Source of the DNA: a bacterium
GTDB taxonomy: Bacteria > Spirochaetota > Spirochaetia > JABEVK01
DNA: 8,544 bases
Direction: 5' to 3'
NCBI GenBank assembly: GCA_021782055.1
Contig: JAJXVP010000110.1
Span: forward strand, 1 to 8,544
The notes under the pieces were generated by a model. The model searched no databases. It saw only the letters and a list, made by a program, of their open reading frames with translations, and had not been told where the DNA came from. Position 1 is the first letter of the stretch. Every line of letters starts with the position of its first letter. Shown here piece by piece: positions 6,195 through 8,544 of the stretch. The position numbers were made by a program, and so were the translations under genes.

Positions 6195-7924
6195 ATTCGT
6201 TCAAAAAGTTCTTGGCGAGTCAAGGTCACCCAAAGTGGTCGCCCATGGGGACAACGGGCATTTTCGAGACGAAAGGCCCGGTTAACGAGGTCACGGGCGG
6301 CTTGTGGCGCCAAGGGGTCGCCATCCATAACGGCAGAGCGGCAAGCAAGGGTGGCGTACAAATCCTTTTCAATATCTTCGGGCGGTTTGACAAAGGTCGT
6401 TAAGAAGTCGATCACCAGACTTTCGCGTTCTGCCACGACTTGCGGCAAGCGGAACAGCTCTACCCCTTCATCGGGGAAGCGTAAACCTATGCCCAGAGTT
6501 TCCCATTCTTGTTGGCGAAGCCTCAGCTGTTGAAGCACCTCAGGTTCAACCCAAAAGCGGCGCGGGAACAACAGCTCCTGGGCTTGCCCGGCGCCCGAAC
6601 GTAGCTCATCGTACAACAAGCGTTCGTGAGCGGCGTGCTGATCGACCAGGTACAAGATGTCATCTTTTTCAACAACCAGAAAAACCCCAAGAACTTGGCC
6701 CAGGTAGCGAAAAGGATACGAAACCTCGGGTTGAACAGGGGCAGGTGCCAGATCGCTATCCCAAACAGAGGTTGAGGGTAACTGAGCCCGACCCCTCAGA
6801 ACAGGAGCGCGTGCCTCGGCGGCTTCCGATTCAAACGCTAGGCGAGGAGCTGAAATGGGCAGGTCGGGTACCGTTGGGGAAGCTTGAAACAACGGAGCAG
6901 AAGGTACGGTTCTTTGCAACCCTGCACGAACAGTTTGAACAAGGGCCCGGTGTAGAGAATCTGCACCCCTAAAGCGGGCTTCGCGCTTGGTAGGGTGAAT
7001 GTTGAAATCGACGAGGTGGGGGGCGACTTCAAGAAAAACAGCGGCATAGGGGTAGGCACCGCCGGGGAGCCAGCCTTCGAAGGCATAGCTGACGGCTTGA
7101 ACAAAGGCAAATTCTTGAAGGGGCCGCCGGTTGGCCCAAATATGAATTTTTTTACGGTCACTGCGGTGAGCAGGGGGAAGAAGTGCCCACACGGTCCACT
7201 GAGCGTCGCTGTCCCCCCCCTGAAACTCCCTAAGGTTGGTGGTGTCATCCCAAGGGGCACCCCAGAGTTGACCGAGCCGCTGTCCCAAGGTTTGCGGTTC
7301 AACCTGCAGGCGGAGTTTGCCGTCGATAATAAGACGAAAGCCGACTTCGGGAAAAGCCAGGGCCTTTTCATCAAAGATCTTGCGACAGAGTTGACTTTCG
7401 GCCGAAGGGGATTTTAAGAAGCGTTTGCGAGCGGGAAGTTCATGAAATAACTCGGTGATCCGAACCGTTGTTCCTCGTGGCGAACCCGCTTTTTTGACGG
7501 CCTCGGGACGCCCGTTGTTGACTTCTAACCGATAACCGCTGGCTCCGTCACGAGCTGTAAGGATGCTGAGGCGCGAACAGGCGGCAACACTACCCAAGGC
7601 TTCGCCACGAAACCCTAAGCTAGTCAGCGAATCAAGGTCTTCGAGTGTATGAATCTTGCTGGTAGCATGAGGCAACCAGCATAATTCCAAATCTTGTGCA
7701 GACATCCCCCAGCCATCGTCGGTCACCTGTAGGGCTTCTAGGCCGCCGGCATCCCAGCGAACCTCAATCTGCCGGGCCCCAGCATCGAGGGCGTTATCTA
7801 AAAGTTCTCTCAGGAGTGAGGCCGGGCGTTCAATGACTTCGCCGGCAGCGATACGGCGTGCCACGGCTTCGGGCAGAACTTGGACGGGGCGGGGCGCGGG
7901 GGTACTCACGCGCTCAGTGTACAC
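6179..7924 (-). CDS. mutL: DNA mismatch repair protein MutL, endonuclease type
   Basis: 581-residue cytoplasmic ATPase that links mismatch recognition by MutS to strand incision. The N-terminal GHKL ATPase is complete: IAAGEVIERPASLLRELLDN with catalytic E40 and N44, DDGWGM (69-74), HATSK (86-90), GFRGEAL (104-110) and GTTV (151-154). FNIHPTKREARF (307-318) marks the end of the transducer domain. A Pro/Ala-rich linker (about 340-400) leads to the C-terminal dimerisation domain with endonuclease motifs DQHAAHERLLYD (428-439), ACR (527-529) and CPHGRP (558-563), ending in FERIGRLV. This suggests a nicking MutL in a MutH-less organism. The usual final Glu of DQHA(X)2E(X)4E is Asp439. The start is a GTG at 7924 with GAGG 8 nt upstream; GTG at 7909 is an alternative. 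It lies 18 bp behind the outer-membrane gene, probably co-transcribed. Confidence 0.97.
   Translation of the reverse strand: MYTERVSTPAPRPVQVLPEAVARRIAAGEVIERPASLLRELLDNALDAGARQIEVRWDAGGLEALQVTDDGWGMSAQDLELCWLPHATSKIHTLEDLDSLTSLGFRGEALGSVAACSRLSILTARDGASGYRLEVNNGRPEAVKKAGSPRGTTVRITELFHELPARKRFLKSPSAESQLCRKIFDEKALAFPEVGFRLIIDGKLRLQVEPQTLGQRLGQLWGAPWDDTTNLREFQGGDSDAQWTVWALLPPAHRSDRKKIHIWANRRPLQEFAFVQAVSYAFEGWLPGGAYPYAAVFLEVAPHLVDFNIHPTKREARFRGADSLHRALVQTVRAGLQRTVPSAPLFQASPTVPDLPISAPRLAFESEAAEARAPVLRGRAQLPSTSVWDSDLAPAPVQPEVSYPFRYLGQVLGVFLVVEKDDILYLVDQHAAHERLLYDELRSGAGQAQELLFPRRFWVEPEVLQQLRLRQQEWETLGIGLRFPDEGVELFRLPQVVAERESLVIDFLTTFVKPPEDIEKDLYATLACRSAVMDGDPLAPQAARDLVNRAFRLENARCPHGRPLWVTLTRQELFERIGRLV
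7213..7220. repeat. C8/G8 homopolymer inside mutL
   Basis: Eight consecutive C on the + strand (G8 in the coding strand) within the codons for Q235-G236-G237-D238 of MutL. It is the longest single-base run I found in the window and lies in a poorly conserved loop of the N-terminal half. Confidence 0.9.
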
Positions 7925-7932
7925 GGTGAAGG

Positions 7933-7936
7933 CCTC
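7933..7936 (-). promoter_or_regulatory. Shine-Dalgarno supporting the GTG start of mutL
   Basis: The reverse complement reads GAGG, 8 nt before the GTG at 7924. The spacing favours this GTG over the in-frame GTG at 7909, which has only GAG 3 nt upstream. Confidence 0.55.
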
Positions 7937-7941
7937 GTTGC

Positions 7942-7979
7942 TCTAGAAGCTTAGCTTCATGTCCAAGGTGGCTTCTAGA
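7942..7979. repeat. 9-bp perfect inverted repeat at the end of the outer-membrane protein gene
   Basis: TCTAGAAGC (7942-7950) and GCTTCTAGA (7971-7979) are exact inverse copies separated by 20 nt. A competing small hairpin GAAGC-TTA-GCTTC (7946-7958) uses the same left arm. The structure includes the stop codon of the upstream gene and ends 18 bp before the mutL start. No U-tract follows, so it is not an obvious terminator. Confidence 0.5.
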
Positions 7980-8544
7980 CCCACAAGGTATTGGTATTCG
8001 TTCCATTGATTGCCCCACTTAAGGGTTAAGGTTAGGGAACTGGCGCGCGAAACGGTTAAAATGGCTGCGTAAACGGCCTCGAGCTTTTGCAGGAGGGGCG
8101 AAGGAACCGAGCCACTGCCAAGCAGAATATCGAGGCTGAATTGGTCTTCTAGGGTTCGAGGAAAATCAGGAGCACTAAACCAATCGGGAAAGGTAAAGGG
8201 GAGGTGGGCCGGGAGCTGGATATCCCAGCCGGGGGTCAGCTCGAGGGTGGTCAGACTCGTTTGTGACCACTGTGCTGTAAACTTGACAGGCAGTTGGACG
8301 TTCTCACGGCTGGTGAAGTACACCTTGGGTAAGATTGAGGCGGCTATTTGAGCATTTTGATCGGTAGCCTGACTGCCCGTTGCCACGCTGGTTTGCAGGT
8401 TCCACGACCACTGGTCGGTTTCGTACCAAGGGGCAATGGGGTCAACTCCTTCTCGGCCAAAGAGGTTGTTGGCTTGGGTCGTCAGAGTCACTTGGGTTTG
8501 TTGGTAGGTTAGCAGGCTGGTCAACTGGCGCTCTTGGCGATTTA
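7943..8544 (-). CDS. Probable outer-membrane beta-barrel protein, C-terminal 200 residues; 5' end outside window
   Basis: The frame stays open to the right edge of the window (NRQERQ precedes LTSLLTYQQ), so the gene starts outside; the TTG at 8524 is not a convincing start. The visible part is rich in alternating polar/hydrophobic strands typical of transmembrane beta-hairpins: YQQTQVTLTTQANNLFG, WSWNLQTSVATG, LPVKFTAQWSQTSLTTLELT, SLTLTLKWGNQWNEYQYLVG and LEATLDMKLSF. It ends in an aromatic residue (Phe), as in the C-terminal beta-signal recognised by BAM. Trp, Thr and Gln are frequent and Cys is absent. The phrase NLFGREGVDPIAPWYETDQW may be a periplasmic or surface turn. Some large spirochaete LptD/OstA-like barrels end in a similar style, but I cannot assign it to a family. 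It is upstream of, and probably co-transcribed with, mutL. Confidence 0.65.
   Translation of the reverse strand, partial: NRQERQLTSLLTYQQTQVTLTTQANNLFGREGVDPIAPWYETDQWSWNLQTSVATGSQATDQNAQIAASILPKVYFTSRENVQLPVKFTAQWSQTSLTTLELTPGWDIQLPAHLPFTFPDWFSAPDFPRTLEDQFSLDILLGSGSVPSPLLQKLEAVYAAILTVSRASSLTLTLKWGNQWNEYQYLVGLEATLDMKLSF

Noticed and set aside
6838..7417. Long open frames in other phases within mutL (178 residues on - strand, 140 on + strand)
   Set aside because: They lie inside the well-conserved mutL frame, show low-complexity Pro/Gly/Lys composition and match no recognisable domain; they are shadows of mutL.

Overview
The window looks like chromosomal DNA from a Gram-negative, double-membrane bacterium, most likely a spirochaete (Treponema/Spirochaeta-like). 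This rests on overall resemblance: a membrane-anchored TPR protein next to an unusual metallophosphoesterase, two adjacent exported TPR proteins of which one has a Lys/Ala/Glu-rich coiled coil, an endonuclease-type MutL (lineages without MutH), and an outer-membrane beta-barrel-like protein. Base composition is roughly balanced by eye. I see no insertion sequence, phage gene, tRNA, rRNA or CRISPR array, and genes are packed with gaps of 10-40 bp.

Layout, left to right. (1) Positions 1-473, + strand: 3' part of proB (glutamate 5-kinase with PUA domain); the gene begins outside the window. (2) Positions 491-3433, - strand: a three-gene operon read right to left, made of a membrane-anchored TPR protein with a C-terminal Mrr-nuclease-like but apparently catalytically dead domain, a small calcineurin-like metallophosphoesterase, and a ParB/sulfiredoxin-fold (DUF4032-like) protein. 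The last two are coupled by an ATGA overlap. A good sigma70-type promoter (TTGACA-N17-TACGAT, - strand) lies just upstream of the TPR gene. (3) Positions 3408-6143, + strand: a divergent pair of TPR genes, an exported TPR/coiled-coil protein and a 621-residue membrane-anchored TPR protein. (4) Positions 6179-8544, - strand: a beta-barrel-like outer-membrane protein (5' end outside the window) followed by mutL.

How the parts may work together. Charge distribution suggests that the - strand TPR protein faces the cytoplasm, while the two + strand TPR proteins face the periplasm, so the divergent locus may place scaffolds on both sides of the inner membrane. The cytoplasmic scaffold is co-transcribed with a putative phosphoesterase and a putative nucleotide-dependent ParB/Srx-fold enzyme. 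I consider this operon the best candidate for an undescribed system, but its substrates cannot be read from sequence. proB and mutL/OMP appear to be unrelated housekeeping neighbours separated by convergent hairpins.
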